Below, in pieces: positions 11,401-49,960 of a stretch of DNA of 64,000 nt; positions within the stretch are counted from its first letter, which is position 1; each line of letters starts with the position of its first letter. The stretch comes from Siniperca chuatsi (Eukaryota; Chordata; Actinopteri; Centrarchiformes; Sinipercidae): the NCBI RefSeq assembly GCF_020085105.1, contig NC_058064.1, positions 14,439,501 to 14,503,500 of the forward strand. Reading direction: 5' to 3'. The notes below the pieces were generated by a model that saw nothing but the letters and a program-made list of their open reading frames with translations, searched no databases and had not been told where the DNA came from. The translations under genes and the position numbers were made by a program.

Positions 11401-13055
11401 ACACAGCAGTCACAACACATCTAAACAGGAGACAGAGAGGGTGAAACAGAGAGAAAGGCAGTGAAAAGGGGGGAAAAAAATGTATGTGATATTCTCCGAA
11501 AAAAATACCCGCTATGTATTGATTTATAAAGAGCTAAGTGTATTATCTATGTGCGTAAGAATAAGGAGGCGTGTAAAGGTTGAAGATATTGAGATTTAGG
11601 AAGGAGGACAACCTTAGAGATTTGGGTTTCCCAGGGCTCTCCTTGGAAGAAGGGCTTCTCACAGGCCCCTTGCCCCCGGGCCATCTTGATGCCATTTTCA
11701 CAGAGTCGGTCTCCTAGTGCTGCTGCACAGCACTGCTCCTGGTAAATCCTGTCAATAAACGGCAGACATTTAGCATAAAACCTCATCCAGAACGGAAACT
11801 GCACTCTTTGCTTTATTGGATAAGAAGCATGTGAAGAAATGCTTACTATTTACATTAGATAGAGTCGATTAGCTGACTGCAAGTGGCTTTATGTTGTAAT
11901 ACGTTGCATATTTATTTGGAACAATAAGTAACCTACCATTGTTTAAAAGTAACCATCAGCAGCTACTTTGAAACTACTTTTTATATTAAAAAAGCCTTGT
12001 GTCGCTATGGACAAAAATGATCTTTCCAGTATCTCTCTCTCCCTGCCTTTCCGTGGCAAATGTTCCCTCTACTGACCTCCATGTGTTGACCAGGTGTTGC
12101 TCTATTTCATCAATCACCACCTCCATGTTCTTACAGTCAAACAGGGCCCTTTAGTGTTAAAAATGCTCCAGGGGGGCCTCTTAACATCTGCACTTACTAT
12201 GCAGTTACTATGTGGCAATCCTCCCCTGTAAGGGGATGGATGGTTGAGGGCTGTGGAGATGATTTGGGGCTTGCAACCCTGGGGGCATTTCCTGCTTTTA
12301 AAAATACCATCGCAAACGCTGGCCTGCAGGACACACACATTTCCCAGTGCAAAATTCCACCCTTTCTTTCAAAGATTGTTCTGTGTCAAGTGTAATATAG
12401 TTGGACCCCCCACTGAACCGCTGTACCCAAATGAAAGTTTTTGGAAACTTCATTCCCTCTATGAACCTGTTGTAGGCTACTAACTGTTCCTTGGGTCCCT
12501 GGGCCCCATTTTGAGACCCTCAAGAGGACCAAGCTCGTTTTAGAGAAACCAGGTGTTGCTTACCTGCAGGTTTCGGAAGAGGACATGAGGGGGAGGATAG
12601 TACAGTCTTGTCCTCCCAGGGCCCGAGCCCTCCCATCCTGACAGCACTCTTGTAAAGTAAGAGGCTTAATGTCTGCAGTGTTGGGAGGATGGCATGAGGA
12701 TTAGAAATAGACAGTGGATGGATGCAGCATAGTTGATGGAAATAATAGCAAGGCTGCCCCTGAGTGCCAATGACTGACTCAGATTGAATTAAAATGGGCT
12801 CACACTCTCACAGACACTTTATGGAAAATAGGTTGAACATCTACAGTACCTCACAGAAGGCTATAATATCCGACCAAAATAAACAAGCGTATAAAAAGTC
12901 ATTCAAACCACTAACACAGAATGTATTATCTGTAATGTAATGTATCTCAAAACGTATTCAAATTCTGCAATTCAGTGCCAAACTTTAGCGGCGTTCTTAC
13001 CTTGTCCATGCAGAACTCCGTATAAAGAAAACAAAAGTATTGCCCACTGTGCCAT
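2404..13055 (-). CDS. fbln1: Fibulin-1, D-type splice form (complete, 17 coding exons)
   Basis: Secreted extracellular-matrix and basement-membrane glycoprotein. Exons in transcript order: 13055-13001, 12672-12564, 11748-11613, 11420-11267, 10285-10214, 10030-9941, 9316-9179, 8927-8790, 8706-8563, 8408-8286, 8025-7900, 7772-7653, 7469-7338, 7243-7120, 3889-3753, 2826-2689, 2543-2404. Sum 2076 nt, 691 aa; human form D is about 703 by recall. Residues 1-18 form a signal peptide ([18 protein letters not shown]). Residues ~26-140 hold anaphylatoxin-like Cys-Cys modules (ECC, EQCC, CCDCC). Nine EGF modules follow (~176-553), most starting D-I/V-D/N-E-C, the calcium-binding type. The last three exons encode the fibulin-type C-terminal domain, ending ISEFWF. 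EGF exons have phase 1-1 boundaries. Module order and motifs such as [12 protein letters not shown] match fibulin-1 rather than fibulin-2. The start is the only ATG before the signal peptide. Confidence 0.95.
3046..3598. mobile_element. Non-autonomous piggyBac-like DNA transposon
   Basis: A 553-bp element bounded by TTAA at 3042-3045 and 3599-3602. The ends start CCCTTTCAGCCCC and close GGGACTAATAGGG, an imperfect inverted repeat. TTAA target duplication with CCC...GGG ends is the mark of piggyBac elements. The inside is AT-rich with no transposase frame. It sits in the fbln1 intron between the first and second D-form exons. Confidence 0.6.
4545..4570. repeat. Short ATT/ATC microsatellite
   Basis: Tandem tattattattattattatcatcat in the fbln1 intron between the C exon and the D exons. 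Confidence 0.6.
5571..5899. mobile_element. Fold-back (long-TIR) non-autonomous DNA transposon
   Basis: Starts gagagttagatgag and ends ctcatctaactctc. The inverted similarity continues inward for about 90 bp on each side (ataccactctcatgt against atgaaagtggtat; gttagcttagc against gctaagctaac). No coding capacity. I know similar sequence from memory as a common percomorph repeat. It lies in the fbln1 intron downstream of the C-form exon, just after a T9-G12 homopolymer run (~5545-5565). Confidence 0.75.
6402..6774 (-). CDS. fbln1: Fibulin-1 C-form alternative terminal exon
   Basis: Alternative last exon lying between the EGF9 exon (7243-7120) and the three D-form exons. The acceptor is at 6775 and the stop ends at 6402. 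It joins the EGF9 exon in the same phase as the first D exon and would give a 677-aa protein. The encoded segment begins RCERVTCEF and contains [26 protein letters not shown] and [11 protein letters not shown], which follow the mammalian fibulin-1C tail closely. In mammals C and D isoforms differ in binding partners and tissue use; that is family knowledge, not visible here. I saw no perfect AATAAA just downstream on the minus strand, so its poly(A) site is unassigned. Confidence 0.93.
8152..8238 (-). pseudogene. Relic fragment of an EGF exon inside an fbln1 intron
   Basis: Positions 8196-8238 repeat 9234-9276, part of the EGF2 exon, with 42 of 43 bases the same and in the same orientation. 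On the minus strand the copy reads [14 protein letters not shown] and stays open to a donor-like TTTAG/gtgagt at 8152. The calcium-binding D-x-D/N-E start and the last cysteines of an EGF module are missing. The donor phase does not suit the phase 1-1 EGF exons on either side, so it is best read as a dead exon remnant between the EGF5 (8408-8286) and EGF6 (8025-7900) exons. Confidence 0.75.
9427..9854 (-). repeat. Interspersed repeat, copy B (inverted relative to 1581-2081)
   Basis: Reverse-complement partner of 1581-2081, with the same palindromic gttagcatgctaac block and the same terminal cagccacactagcag. It is inserted in the fbln1 intron between the EGF1 and EGF2 exons. The two copies differ clearly in internal blocks, so both insertions are old. 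Confidence 0.7.
10586..11098. mobile_element. MITE-like non-autonomous DNA transposon, about 513 bp
   Basis: Left end taccactttctaattagg (10586-10603) pairs with right end ccttattagaaagcggta (11081-11098) at 16 of 18 positions as a terminal inverted repeat. The interior has repeated ttaataagtcattaataaagg-type subrepeats and no reading frame. It lies in the fbln1 intron between exons 4 and 5. A related fragment is at 121-300. Confidence 0.7.
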
Positions 13056-15212
13056 CGGACTCAGTCTGAAGTGTTTTCCTCCTCCGATCGTGTAAGTGTT
13101 GCGGTTATATTAACTTATCGGGATGATCGGCGGATGAACTGCAGCAGTGGACAGCGTTTGTCTCCTCTGAAAAGCGCTCCGTCAAGAAGGAGTACATCTC
13201 AGTCCAGCGCGGAGACACAGATGTCGCCTGGTGAGGTTAGATTTGGGGGCGGTGAGGGTGGGGTGGAGGCAGCCGCGTTCAGCTGTCTGGGATATTGAAT
13301 CATTAAAACAGGGCCGATAATCGGATTTATTAACACTGAGTGAGTCCAAAGTAGATGTTGCCTGGGTCAGGGGAATTTTAAGAAAAAGCGATAAAAGAAG
13401 AAGAAGCTGAAAGCCCCACATACAGGCAAAAAAGATAGAATAAAATAAAAAGAAGCCAAGTAATTTTGGCCTATAAAGTGTCTAAAATTCCCTTTATCTT
13501 TTTTATTTTAGTTTATGATACTTTGGTTTTTGAAACGGGTTTGGTTGAAATCTGCAATTTATTTTTATTTCTAGAACCACTAAGATGTAAAATTATTAAG
13601 CAATTTATAATGAAAAAAAAAACAGTGGGAAGTATGAAAAATTAGCATATCTTTCTGTAGTTCAAATTTAAAAAAAGAAATTTCTGCCCCGTTTTCTTCT
13701 TCTATTGTCAATCATCTCGTGACCCCTCGAATTAATCTTGCGTCCCCTAGTGGGAGTTGAGACCCCAGGTTGGGAGCCCCTCCTCTACACTATAAACAAA
13801 TGTAGTTTTTTCATGGTGCAGCATGTTGCATTGTCTCAAAAAACAAAAAAACCCCAGAATAAAGATGACAATAGTGGAGGAAAAGCACAAGTCAGATCTA
13901 CATCTGTTTATTACAAATATTGTAAATGCAGGTATTTTTTATGGTCATCATTGTTTGTAGAGTTAATTTACAGGTCCTGTGTATCCTCAATAAATAATAA
14001 AAAGGTAAGGATATTGGAGAAAATAATCTATATTGAAGTTGATTTCTCAGGTTTTGATTCACTTTTTCCACCACAAGTGAGTCGATGGCCATATAGGAGG
14101 GTTTAGTTCATTGAAGCCTCTGTCAAAAAATGTATTTACGTTAACGCCATTGACCAATTGGGCACGATTGCACATGTTTTTCATTACTTTCAGTGAAGGA
14201 AACAGACTAAAACAATAAGGCTTAGGCCCAATCTTATGTAAAAGTAGTCATGCTGCAGACGGGCAAGGACACAATTTGGAAAACACACTGCTGTCAGAGG
14301 CTGGTGATGAGAAAGTGATAATCATGTCTCTGAATATCAGTGATAACAGTAAAGTCAATAAAGTCTGAAGAATTGTTCACCTGATAAAAACCAACAAGGC
14401 TGCTGTGTGATAAAACATTGTTGGGATTTGGGGGATAAGAGGCCTAAAACTGGCAGCACAGAAATGAAACCACGACAGTGGCAATTCATGTTTGTTCTCC
14501 AACAACCAAGCAGCGCAATTTTCAAAATGCCAGGTTTTTCAAGGGCTTGTTTAAATCAATGTAGCACCGATAGATGCAGCACTTCCTTCTGTACAGACAC
14601 TACAGTACATACAGCGGTCCTATTTGTTGTATACATAGCATCAATACAATACTACTAAAAAAAATAACAAAACTATTCCAATAAAACATAATTTGTTTAT
14701 GAGCCAAATGGCTAGTACAAGTGAGCTCAAGTCTATAAACACAAAAACAAAGGCATTATTATTTATATTAAGACATCTTGCATGCATTGCTAATCCAAAA
14801 TCTTTTTTTCTCATTTTGATTGCAGCATTTGTGCCTTGAGTCCGTGGCATTATTATGTACAAGTGATAAGCAAGGTAACTGATAACTTACACAATTCTAT
14901 CAACAAAGAATATCTTTTGTGTGCTTTTCAGTGTCATCATCACAGAAAATAATCTCCTATGTTACAATAAAATTGTGACCTGTGTCCAGCAAAAACACAA
15001 AAAGAGCTTATTTACTCCCTTCGTTGTGTATCAACACCATGACCGCGACTAAATAAATCTATTTAGTATAGCAGTACCATTTTTTCCTATTGCAAAAATA
15101 ACATACTACAAAAAATGTCTGATTGCAGCAAATGTGGGTCCCCACTGGGGCCATTTCTGTGGAAGACTGAAATCATCCATCTTTTCCACAGTTTCTCTCT
15201 GTTGTTCTCCTT
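13056..15212. other. Gap between fbln1 start and trim24 stop (fbln1 promoter and trim24 3' UTR)
   Basis: Both genes are on the minus strand, so the left part holds the fbln1 promoter and 5' UTR and the right part the trim24 3' UTR. No further gene was seen. The stretch 13430-13680 is T/A-rich. Confidence 0.6.
13907..13912 (-). promoter_or_regulatory. Candidate poly(A) signal for trim24
   Basis: TTTATT on the plus strand reads AATAAA on the minus strand, 1.3 kb past the trim24 stop. It was chosen because the nearer sequence up to 15212 has no clean AATAAA that I noticed. Confidence 0.4.
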
Positions 15213-26389
<11,177 letters not shown>

Positions 26390-27111
26390 TTTTTTTCTGC
26401 TGCTACCCGGTCAACCAATCAATATAACGTTAGCGTTGCGATTGGAAACAAAGGATAGCCTATAATTTTCCTGACTTAACAAGCCAGATAGGCAATATAA
26501 ATATTAATATTATGCATTACAACATTAAATACATACTCATTTCATTCCACAAGATGGTTTATTAAACGGTGCTATAACAGCTTTAGTTGAAGTGTAATTC
26601 TTTCCGTTTTAGAAGCTAAATTAGCAACGTAGCCTATTTTAATTGCACATATGCTAGAAGCTATAATAAATAATACATTCCCGGTTTGTGGGTGTTCTTA
26701 TTTAAACAAGCGAAAGGTAACAGCGCACACTCACATATGAACTAACATTACGCTACATACATAGCATTTTGAAGCTCGTATGACCATAGGAAAGGCGACC
26801 ATCTGGAGCTCTTCGCCCAAAACACATACGATACATTACCCAGACGGCACTGCGGGCGTTTAAAGCTACAGCGCCAGAGTGAGGCCAAACCACAGTCTGT
26901 GGAGGGCAACTTGTAACCTATGATAAAGTGTTGTTTATCTCGGTTATTTGCCAGTTTATGTGGGAGGCTGCTCTTTGGTCTACCTGGGCGGAGTCTCGGC
27001 TGTGCTAAAGTGCAATGGGACAAGCCTCATTAACTGTACTGACTGGTATATTAAACCTAGGGTAAGAATAAAAACACTTGTATTGAAGTTTGGATTCACA
27101 CTTTGATGAGC
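26390..27111. promoter_or_regulatory. Divergent promoter region of trim24 and akr1d1
   Basis: The 722-bp gap between the two start codons, which face away from each other. It must hold both 5' UTRs and at least the core promoters, unless non-coding first exons lie elsewhere. No TATA box was identified with confidence. Confidence 0.55.
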
Positions 27112-29505
27112 ATGGACTTGACAGCTGAGAGTCACTCCATTCCTCTGAGTGATGGAAACAGCATACCTTTGATGGGACTGGGAACTTATGGGGATCCCGG
27201 CACGGTAAGATTAATAATTGACCTGCATGCCACATAAACAATTTAAAGATTTACACTCTAAGAGTTTTCTTAGAGTGTTATTCACTCATATGGTGTGTGT
27301 TGTTGTTTTTTTATAGACCCCTAAAGGAACTACATACGAATCGGTCAAAGTGGCTATTGAAACTGGGTACAGACACATTGATGGGGCTTTGGTCTATTTC
27401 AACGAACATGAGGTGGGACAAGCTATAAGGGAAAAAATTGCAGATGGAACTGTGAAGAGAGAGGACATCTTCTACTGTGGAAAGGTTTGCAGAGTTTGCT
27501 TGTTTGTGTGAGTGTCTGAAAGGTGTAGTTGTTTTTGTCTTCCAGTTGACCAGTGAGTCATGGCTACAAAGTGGCCGCTGCACTTTTGCAACAACTAATA
27601 CATTTTCGTCTGCAGTTGTGGAACACATTCCACCCCCCACAACTGGCACGACCTGCTTTGGAGAAAACCTTGAAGACATTACAGCTGGATTATGTTGACC
27701 TCTATATTATAGAGATGCCCACAGCCTTCAAGGTATACATGCATTTAATGTCACATCAAAAAGATACCTGTGAAAACAGCATTGCATTGTTCTTTCTTTA
27801 TTCACCTCACTGAATATTATTATTTTCTGAAGCCAGGTGATACATTTTACCCCAAGGATGAGAATGGGAAGTGCATTTATCACAAGACAGATCTCTGTGC
27901 TACATGGGAGGTGAGACTACAGTCTACTGTCCATTCAAGAATAGAAAGGTTTATTGATTCAGTAACTCATTTATGGACAACACTGACTATAATTAAATAA
28001 TTAGTGATGATAAACAGCTGTTCCTTTTCTCTCCACTGAAGTCAGCAAAGGCTTTCATTCACAACCAGTTTCAGACTTCCGATACATCAATGTTACATGC
28101 AGAAAAAGATAGATAATACTGGCCCTTCATCATAAACATGTACTCAAGGGGAGGAACCTGACCTTTGGCAGTACCTTGTGTGTTTATAAAACTGATAATT
28201 TGTTCAAAGTCTAATTTGTTGTTTTCTGGCACATTGGACAGGCTTTGGAGGCTTGCAAAGATGCTGGGCTAGTAAAGTCTCTTGGAGTATCCAACTTCAA
28301 CAAGAAACAACTGGAGTTGATCCTTAACAAACCTGGGCTGAAACACAAACCTGTGTCAAACCAGGTACAGACAGATTAATAATGCACCTATGTTCTGGAA
28401 ATAAGGTGAGGGAATCCACCAGCCACTGACAGATCATTGTTCAAATTCACCACTCAACAGTAAATCATAATTTTGTGTCTGAAATCTACCATCTATTTTA
28501 CCAGCATTTGGCTGGTGCTAATTTCCCACCCTGCAAATGATAAGAAAACATCAAACTTTGCATCATATAAGTAAAAGTAAACGACCCAAAGTCAGCGTAT
28601 TATGCTAGACAAATACACAAAAATGCCTTTAAGAAAACTGGCTTGGTATATAAATGCTGACTAATACAGTACAGAAGACTCACAAGGAAGCATTGAGTCT
28701 AACTTCAGCAACTAACAAACACTATTTGTGCTTTTTTTTTGACACAGGTTGAATGCCACCCCTATTTCACTCAGCCAAAGCTGCTTGAGTACTGCCGGCA
28801 GAATGATATTGTCATTGTGGGATACAGCCCCTTGGGGACATCTAGAGATGCATCCTGGTATGGGAGAGAAATGCCTAATTATCACATTCAGTTAAAATGA
28901 ACTAAAATAGATGCTCTTCTCTTCTGTAATTTGCTTGCATAAGCTTATAAAGTTCGCATTTAACTGTGAAAATATAATTTGCTGTGTCTTAGTAAAATGC
29001 CAATCATTTCAACAGGGTAAACCTAAAATGCCCCCCACTGTTGGAAGATGAGCTCCTTATGTCAATTGCTAAAAAGTATAACAAGACCACAGCCCAGGTG
29101 GCCTTGAGGTTCAACGTGCAGAGAGGAGTAGTGGTCATCCCAAAGAGCTTCAACCCTGTTCGTATAAAAGAGAACTTTCAGGTTTGTTTGTATGGCATCA
29201 GTTCAGGCAGGGTATAGCCTGCAAAAGAACATCACATTGAAAAACAGGAAATATATTAGGAAATGTGTTGCGATTGATCTGTTTTTAACACTGCAGATAT
29301 TCGACTTCTCTCTTTCTGAGGCTGAGATGAAGGCAATTGAGGGACTGAACAAGAATATTCGTTTTGTGGAGCTCCTCATGTGAGTATAGTGCGTACTGTG
29401 TGAGTGATGTTCTGTTCCGGCAATAAATAAATAATTAATCTCTCTCTTTATTGCCTCAACAGGTGGTCTAATCATCCAGAGTATCCGTTTCATGATGACT
29501 ATTAG
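27112..29505 (+). CDS. akr1d1: 3-oxo-5-beta-steroid 4-dehydrogenase (aldo-keto reductase AKR1D1), complete
   Basis: NADPH-dependent enzyme that reduces the delta-4 double bond of 3-oxo-steroids to the 5-beta form, in bile-acid synthesis and steroid hormone clearance; cytosolic. Exons: 27112-27204, 27317-27484, 27616-27732, 27833-27910, 28242-28364, 28748-28857, 29016-29181, 29297-29379, 29463-29505. Total 981 nt, 326 aa, the same length as human. The start [19 protein letters not shown] matches the mammalian start and has A at -3 and G at +4; an in-frame ATG two codons upstream has a weaker context. Catalytic Asp and Tyr are in [13 protein letters not shown] and Lys in FYCGK. The fourth tetrad position is Glu in YIIEMPTAF, where most AKR1 enzymes have His; this Glu marks the 5-beta-reductases. 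The C-terminus PEYPFHDDY is also typical. Confidence 0.97.
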
Positions 29506-31520
29506 ACGCCACAGATGTCAAGACTTCATTTGAATTTGATAACATAAGTTGGCTTGTTCACTTTGTTACGTTTTGTGCTTTCACTTGAAAATATTTTGAT
29601 AGCCCCTTTATTGCACATTTGATGAAATATACTTTCCTTTATTGATGTGACTTTATTAAAGCAGTAGATCTGATTATTTCAGTAAAGTCTGTCTGTATTG
29701 GACCAGAATTATTTTTCTTCATTAATATTTTTCATCACAAGTCTTTGTGACTGACTAAAAGACGAATGGAAAACAATGTTCTCAATGTTCACTTTTATAG
29801 ACAAACGCTGCTGTCGCGATGGATTTTGGTCTGAGACGGAAGTGAAGGATGGTGTGATTGTAAACTGGTCTAGAAACATTAGAAATAGCCGTTATTAGCC
29901 GTTATTGTTGGAACAATATTTATGAATACGACATTTTTAATTGAGCCGTAAAATAAAGTAAGATCACGTAATCGGCTGAAGTTGAACAAGCACGTTTTTT
30001 CATCCTTACAGCATAACTACCTTTGTACCTATGCTTTGTACAAATAATGCTGCCTTAAAGTGCTGTAGGAAATTACGCTTGTTGAAAATATCCGTCAAAG
30101 TGGCACAAAAGACTGTCGAAGTTTTTTGGATAGTATATGATTGCTCAAACGTGGCGTCTAGATAGTAGTCGTACCAGGACGGGTTATTAAATGTAATGCA
30201 ACCACACATTAGCATTTGGTCGCTAAATGTGTCTTTATCTTTCTACCTGAATATCATGGTCTCATTCATTTTATTGGTACAACACACAAAAGCAGCAATT
30301 GATCCTTGTTCCTGGTACAAGTTGTTGCAAATTGCTATTTACAGGGAAACTTTTTAAAACCTGCGACCTCGGAAGTAGTAATATGTTTTCGAGTGTTCAT
30401 GAAGGCATCATAACAGCTCTCCCAACCTTGCTAGTTGCAGTTAGCACGTTGGCTAATGCGGATACAATGCCTACAGACGACGTTAAATTATACGGAAAGT
30501 GACACCCGGTAAAACAAAGCTAAAGGATTATTGCCCTTTTGCTATGTGATTCCAGTTAACCCGCTCAATCCATGGCGGACTGTCCCGCTCAGCCGACCTT
30601 CTCAGCTAACGTCAATGTTAGCTGCGCAACGGGCAGCGGTAGCTAAGCTGATTTTAGCCAGCCAAATTAGCTGTATGCTAGTTTTCCATCGCCTCAAATG
30701 CTTCAATGAATGGGGGTTGTTGCACAGAGTGAAAACATCAGTCAACAATGTACGCTTGCTACTACTAGCCTCCTCCTACCAGCTTGGCTGGTAACGTTAC
30801 TTAGCTACCAGGTGCTCGAGGAACTGGACGTAAGGACTAGACTTTATTTGGGGAAGCCTGACTGACGAGAACGCGTGATTACGTTAGCTAACGTTAATGA
30901 ACATTACCAGCTTGCCACAGGACTTAGTCAACCGTGGATAACTTGGTTGAAATGCATCACCACGAAGAAATCATGCACTACCCAGGTACAATAGCAATAG
31001 CAACGTTAGCTTGCGTAACATAATATCGCAGCGGACACTGTAAAGCCGGAGTATTTTTGTTTTGTGTTCACAAACTTATTTTCTAATTCTGTGATCGTCC
31101 CTGGCCCAAGTCTTCACTGCAGAGTTGATTATTGTAAAGTTGTCGTCTGTGAGAAGGAATGATGGCGTTTCGGACTGACCCTGCCCTCCGTCCCAGGTAG
31201 GGGAGTGGTGGTGAAGACTCCCCGGCCTGGCTTGGCCCGCTGTTCACGGATGATGGGAAAACATTGATCAGCTCGGTTGTTTTATTTATGCATTCACGTT
31301 CAAACCAGATTATGATTCGCCATCGCGACTGGGATGCCCTGTCATTGAAGCGATTTGATATTTAGGAGATTTGAAGGATCATGATGGACACGGAGGAAGT
31401 TCCCCAAGACGAAAATTATTGGAAATAATCATGGACTGTTGAGCTCAACTCGGTGCATATTATTATTTTTTTAATCAAATATTATTTTTAAAGACTGTTT
31501 AACTGGCACACCACACCAAC
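29506..31520. other. akr1d1 3' UTR, intergenic DNA and kdm5a promoter/5' UTR
   Basis: An ATTAAA poly(A)-type signal at 29655-29660 follows the akr1d1 stop by 150 bp. The remainder shows no coding exon I can recognise. Sequence from about 30400 to 31500 is richer in CG and probably carries the kdm5a promoter and non-coding 5' sequence. Confidence 0.5.
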
Positions 31521-47472
<15,952 letters not shown>

Positions 47473-48169
47473 CGCTAAAAAAAAAAACAGCTTAGGACTG
47501 AGTTTGAATACTGTACCTCACACAATGAGCATAACACAAAACCTAGTATCCACGCTAGCGTTTCAGACTCTCAACCTGTAAGACTGTACAGCATCTGAGT
47601 GACAGAATAGCCCTTTATGAATGGAAGAAGAGGGACAAATCTGGGGAATTTCTATCTGGATTAGAGAGCACAAGAAAAAAACAGAACTTGCATCTGGAAG
47701 ACAGAGAAGAGAAGATTCCTACCGTCACCGTGTGGCTTTAGCAACGACATGTTCTCTCTCCGAGCGCTAAGATATGTTGGAAAGGTTAAGTACAGTACAC
47801 AGAGAAGACTTAGTCTTCCTACAACAGTTTTAGGTCTAGAAGCATCCACCAGCTACTTCCTGGCCCTCCCCTGAACAATAACAAGTCATTGGTACACTTA
47901 CATACAGTCAAACAAACACCCACTTACTCCAGCTGTTGTATTCAGTGCAAACAGGCAAATAAACAGTCCCCAGTCGTGTTTTACTGGACATCCTGATCCG
48001 CTCCCCTCTGCCCTCTGCCTGTCTCTTCAGACAGTAACATCTCAATATGTAGGACTCCAGACTAGGAAACACAAATGGTTGTAATGTAGTGGAATTATTT
48101 ATAATGTACATACTTTTAAGCAATTAAACAAATGGATTGTGGCTTTTTTGTTTTGTTTTTCTCACCTTT

Positions 48170-48175
48170 AATAAA
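48170..48175 (+). promoter_or_regulatory. kdm5a poly(A) signal, proximal candidate
   Basis: AATAAA 698 bp past the kdm5a stop, followed by T-rich sequence. Confidence 0.5.
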
Positions 48176-48841
48176 CTGTTCCTAGTCAAATGATTAATAA
48201 TTGTGATGTTTTTTCTTTGCAGTTTGGCAAAAGAATTATTATTATTTTTTTTTTTAGGGATGTATTAAATACAAGCACTTGGCTATATATTAAGTCATTT
48301 TCCTTGCTTTTCTGTCCTTTACTTGGCTGAATTACTTGGTCAGAATTTGACCCACCAATCATCTTGAGGGCTCAACAGTGACTTATGGCCATGTCATTGA
48401 GAGGTTGTAAGTTAAGTTTCACATTTCCTGTGTTACTCCTTAAGCCCAGTTAGGGGAAGCATGTGCAAGCATGCTGTGGAGCTCTGGTATGAGGACCTGC
48501 ATGTTGAGTTCCATGTTACATGTGGTTTTTCCCCTTAGTTTTCCTTTTTAAATTTTCCACTTCGACTTATTTTCAGATTTTTCATTTCAATTTTTTCTAC
48601 ACAGTGCCTTGATTTGCTATGTGGGGGGAAAAAAAACAAGATTTACACATGAATATCTGAACTTGCAGAAACGACGCAAAAGAAAGGGGAGGGGAGGATT
48701 GTAAGTGGGTGCTGTTGTCCACTCAGCCAAGTCAAATCCGGTGTGAACTGACCTCAGCTGCTTTTGTGACTCACCTCTGTCACTGTTCTGACCGGGACAG
48801 TTAGAAATAGACGACCACAAGAGGCTGCAAGACATCAACGA

Positions 48842-48847
48842 AATAAA
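48842..48847 (+). promoter_or_regulatory. kdm5a poly(A) signal, distal candidate
   Basis: AATAAA 1.37 kb past the stop, followed by gtctgctgtgttgtct, a GT-rich stretch of the kind found after cleavage sites. Confidence 0.5.
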
Positions 48848-49599
48848 CTGTAATGGTGCATAATAGATTACTTAACGTCTGCTGTGTTGTCTCATACCAT
48901 TACATCTTGATCACCCGCTGTTTGTTGTGTTGACTGTAGTTTGGTGCCTTAATGGTCACAAAAATCATCTCTTTACAGCAGACTATAGCACTGCTTATAT
49001 AGTCTGTTTCTGTGAATTTCTTTTGATTTGACGACACAAGACACACTGTTTATGGCTCCATCCATCAGCTGGATAGCAATACCGCTGTGTTAAATCAGCA
49101 ACACGTAATGCAGATATATTTCTTTGTCAGACTTAACCACGGGTACAGTTTATCCTTCCGCAAGATGGAAGATTTGTCAGACACAGCAATTCCTTCTGAT
49201 TTTCACAATTTCCCTTTGATTATTCTTTTCGTCTGTCATACATCATGGGAACATAATGTGTGGATCTGCTCCTTCCATCAAATAACTTAAGTTAATGCTT
49301 GAATTTATGATTGATTTTGACTGGGAACTTAACCTCAGACATGAAATTGGAATGTGCTGCATTGCAGAAAGGAAATACATGGAACCCAAAATCTAAACCT
49401 CATTATTAGGGTGCTTCTCTTTTCTAAAAATGTATATCTGCTTTTGCTTTTTGCAGGAATTTCCTAAAAGTGTACAAAGGTAGACATAATTACATAAATA
49501 AAATGTTAAATAAAATAAAAAAAACAGGTGGTCCACTGCAGCAGACATTGACACTTGGTACTTAATTTATTTTCTGACCTGTATTATAGTGTATTATAT

Positions 49600-49692
49600 T
49601 TTTTGCTAGTACTTCTATTCCTGTGTGCACTGACGTAAAGGTGAGCTGCTGTAACAAAAGAGTTTCCCCTCGGGGATCAATAAAGTATTTCT
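49600..49692 (+). repeat. LINE-like 3' tail
   Basis: Ends tttcccctcggggatcaata, then aagtatttctgatttctga. This ending with a short tandem tail is known to me from fish LINE 3' ends. The 5' limit is uncertain. Confidence 0.5.
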
Positions 49693-49960
49693 GATTTCTG
49701 AAAACTGATCATACTGTCATCCTATTGGACTCTTCTGTTGCACCTCATTTTCACTGGAGTCATTGCAGGTGATAGACTTTGCTCTGAAAGGGGCAGACGA
49801 AGGGAGAGAATGTGGAGGCCGGCCTAAGTTTAGCATTACAAACCCCCGCCCCTCACTCAATCATGTTAAATACTAAAACTTGAGCATTTACCGATACATC
49901 TCCAGAGACTGCTTCAACCTTAAGACGAGAGATACACACAGAAGATCAGGTGACTCTGCA

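Larger units (their letters stand above)
47473..49960. other. kdm5a 3' UTR and gap to the transporter gene
   Basis: The left part is 3' UTR. No reading frame of note was found in the rest. A LINE-like tail lies at 49600-49692. The 5' UTR of the transporter lies just before 49961. Confidence 0.6.

Noticed and set aside
27254-27279. 11-bp-arm hairpin in akr1d1 intron 1 as a small RNA gene
   Set aside because: Arms are too short and the 4-nt loop offers no miRNA-like precursor; chance or a repeat tip is more likely.
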